Assembly: GCF_900099995.1 (NCBI RefSeq)
Contig: NZ_FNCZ01000001.1
Location: forward strand, 1,054,001-1,118,000
Direction of reading: 5' to 3'
DNA length: 64,000 bases
Source of the DNA: Winogradskyella thalassocola
GTDB taxonomy: Bacteria; Bacteroidota; Bacteroidia; Flavobacteriales; Flavobacteriaceae
Part shown: positions 62,560-64,000 of the stretch, one piece after another
Position numbering within the stretch: position 1 is the first letter of the stretch
Layout: every line of letters starts with the position of its first letter
Made by a program: the position numbers and the translations under genes
The notes under the pieces: generated by a model
Seen by the model: the letters and a program-made list of their open reading frames with translations, nothing else
Database searches by the model: none
Told to the model about the DNA's origin: nothing

Positions 62560-64000
62560 CTTCTGAATCTTATCCAATCAATATCTAAGCTTCCAGCATC
62601 ATTTATAATCCCTTCACGAAGTGCCAAAAATCCTATTTTAGAACCAATCCATCTCCCTTCTCTTGCTTTAAAAGCTTTTCCTATGGATTTGAATTTTTTA
62701 TTATCTAGACTGTAGAAAAATTCACAAATTCCACCTTTACTAACTTTAACTTGAAGATAAACCGTATTTGTATCTATTTTAATTTTATCGCTTTCAGTTT
62801 CGGCTTTATTTTTATTAGCATCTTCACATATTACTTGAGACAAGTATAAATTTCCCACCACTTTTTTCAATCGAATATAACTGTAATCTAATCCCATAAT
62901 TAAGAAACCTACTTCTTCATTATCGTGCCTAGAGTTGAAGGTCATTTTTGTTGTTGCTGTAAATTCTTCTGCTGGAAATTTTTGTAATAATAAATTCGAA
63001 ATCGTATATAGATTAACAGCATCTTCGGGCTTTGGTCTGCAATACATGGTATAATGTCCCATTGCTGTTGGAAATCCGTAATATACTTCTGGATTTGCCT
63101 GCCATTGCCATTGTAATCCTAATTTTGGTTGATTAAATTCATCAGAATCTGGTGGTGTAACAATTGGATATGTTTTACCAACATTTGGTTTTTTATATGT
63201 TAAAACAGGTTCTCCAATACCATCATTATTTTGGTCGACTCCAATAACTGGCCAATTGTTTTCCCACGTCATAGGTTGTAAATGAACGATACGTCCATAA
63301 GCATCTTTATCTTGAAAATGAAAAAACCAATTTTCACCAGTTTGTGTCGTTACCCAAGCACCTTGATGCGGACCATTTATAGCTGTGTTTCCTTGATGTA
63401 AAACCTTTTTCTTTTCATATGGTCCATAAACAGTTTTTGATCTTAAGATAGTTTGCCAACCTGTAGAAACTCCTCCTGCTGGTGCAAAAATGTAGTAATA
63501 CCCATTTCGTTTGTAAAATTTTGGTCCTTCAATAGTAGATTCGTTCTTATGACCATCAATAATTAATACCTCATCGTCATTGGTTTTGGTGCCATTTTCA
63601 TTCATTGTTGCAATAACCAATAAGCTTTTAATTCCTGCACGACTACCAGCAAAAGCATATGCTAAATATACTTTTCCATCGTCGTCCCATAGTGGTGTTG
63701 GGTCTATAAGGCCTTTTCCTCCTTTAACTAAAACAGGTTCTGACCAAACGCTCTTTGGATTTTTGGTTTTAATCATATAAATTCCAAAATCTGGGTCTGG
63801 ATAATAGATGTAAAATTCTTCATTATGATATCTAATACATGGTGCCCAGACACCTTTACCATGTTGTGGTTTGTCAAAAACCTCTAATGGCACTTGTTTT
63901 GGAAGTGCATAATTGACCAATTCCCAGTTTACTAAATCTTTTGAATGTAAAATAGGTAAGCTTGGTGAAGCGTTAAAAGAAGAAGCTGTCATATAGTAAT
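62556..64000 (-). CDS. GH43 family glycoside hydrolase, 5' end outside window
   Basis: At least 480 residues; the N-terminus is cut off by the window edge (the frame is open at 64000, reading YYMTASSFNASPSLPILH). The first catalytic Asp lies before this. Visible family parts: DLVNWELVNYAL, DPTPLWDDDGKVYLAYA with a conserved Asp, and EGPKFYKRNGYYYIFA with the general acid Glu. A C-terminal beta-sandwich (about the last 200 residues, ending SLDIDWIRFRR) follows. GH43 enzymes remove arabinose, xylose or galactose from side chains, fitting pectin side-chain trimming. The stop overlaps the next gene's start. Confidence 0.88.
   Translation of the reverse strand, partial: YYMTASSFNASPSLPILHSKDLVNWELVNYALPKQVPLEVFDKPQHGKGVWAPCIRYHNEEFYIYYPDPDFGIYMIKTKNPKSVWSEPVLVKGGKGLIDPTPLWDDDGKVYLAYAFAGSRAGIKSLLVIATMNENGTKTNDDEVLIIDGHKNESTIEGPKFYKRNGYYYIFAPAGGVSTGWQTILRSKTVYGPYEKKKVLHQGNTAINGPHQGAWVTTQTGENWFFHFQDKDAYGRIVHLQPMTWENNWPVIGVDQNNDGIGEPVLTYKKPNVGKTYPIVTPPDSDEFNQPKLGLQWQWQANPEVYYGFPTAMGHYTMYCRPKPEDAVNLYTISNLLLQKFPAEEFTATTKMTFNSRHDNEEVGFLIMGLDYSYIRLKKVVGNLYLSQVICEDANKNKAETESDKIKIDTNTVYLQVKVSKGGICEFFYSLDNKKFKSIGKAFKAREGRWIGSKIGFLALREGIINDAGSLDIDWIRFRR

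Overview
The window looks like chromosomal DNA from a marine-type member of the Flavobacteriaceae (Bacteroidota). The evidence is the AT-rich composition, -7 boxes of the Bacteroidota form TAnnTTTG, starts without obvious Shine-Dalgarno sequences, many secreted proteins with C-terminal type IX secretion (T9SS type A) sorting domains, and a pectin utilisation locus. No rRNA, prophage, insertion sequence or CRISPR array was seen. One tRNA (Leu, anticodon UAG) is present.

Layout. 1-4825: housekeeping and conserved genes (a flippase-like membrane protein cut by the window edge, a beta-barrel protein, ruvC, hemW, a cyclase-family enzyme, a DUF4230 protein). 4928-9243: a TPR-CHAT protein converging on an ECF sigma / TPR-anti-sigma pair. 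9328-19394: DUF4412 protein, three small lipoproteins, two large T9SS cargo proteins and a small secreted protein. 19459-19818: an MmcQ/YjbR gene. 19946-26084: a tightly packed seven-gene signalling operon (CheY-like receiver, H-NOX haem sensor, triple-PAS histidine kinase, FIST-domain protein, second histidine kinase, HPt, LytTR regulator). 26085-26720: a long intergenic region with two tandem, related, putative small RNAs. 26721-29318: a T9SS cargo protein. 29446-32904: a stand-alone SMEK-STAND NTPase, a likely anti-phage or conflict gene. 32920-45389: a candidate exopolysaccharide locus (TPR-barrel exporter, flippase, GT4, GH5-like enzyme, Ig-like protein, very large membrane protein, receiver-GT2 fusion, degenerate GT2). 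45549-55197: a PhnA-family gene, STAS, SnoaL-like, DUF4407, BlaR/BlaI with its operator, an M28 peptidase and an M20 peptidase. 55351-55432: tRNA-Leu. 55672-64000: pectin and uronate utilisation (uxuB-type SDR, uxuA, esterases, PL10-CE8 fusion, sialidase-fold lipoprotein, GH43).

The most interesting reading is that the signalling operon and the polysaccharide locus form one system. A 15-bp box, consensus about CCATTCGTCTACAST, lies upstream of the signalling operon, the T9SS gene at 26721, the flippase, the GT4 and the receiver-GT2 gene. In each case it sits at one of two helically phased distances (62-64 or 83-84 bp) from a -7 box, and twice it occurs as a direct repeat with exact 21-bp spacing, as expected for a LytTR regulator. 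I infer a nitric-oxide (or other haem-ligand) responsive phosphorelay that ends in LytTR transcription control plus direct receiver control of a glycosyltransferase, with no cyclic-di-GMP enzyme in the window. That is a hypothesis from sequence and gene order only.
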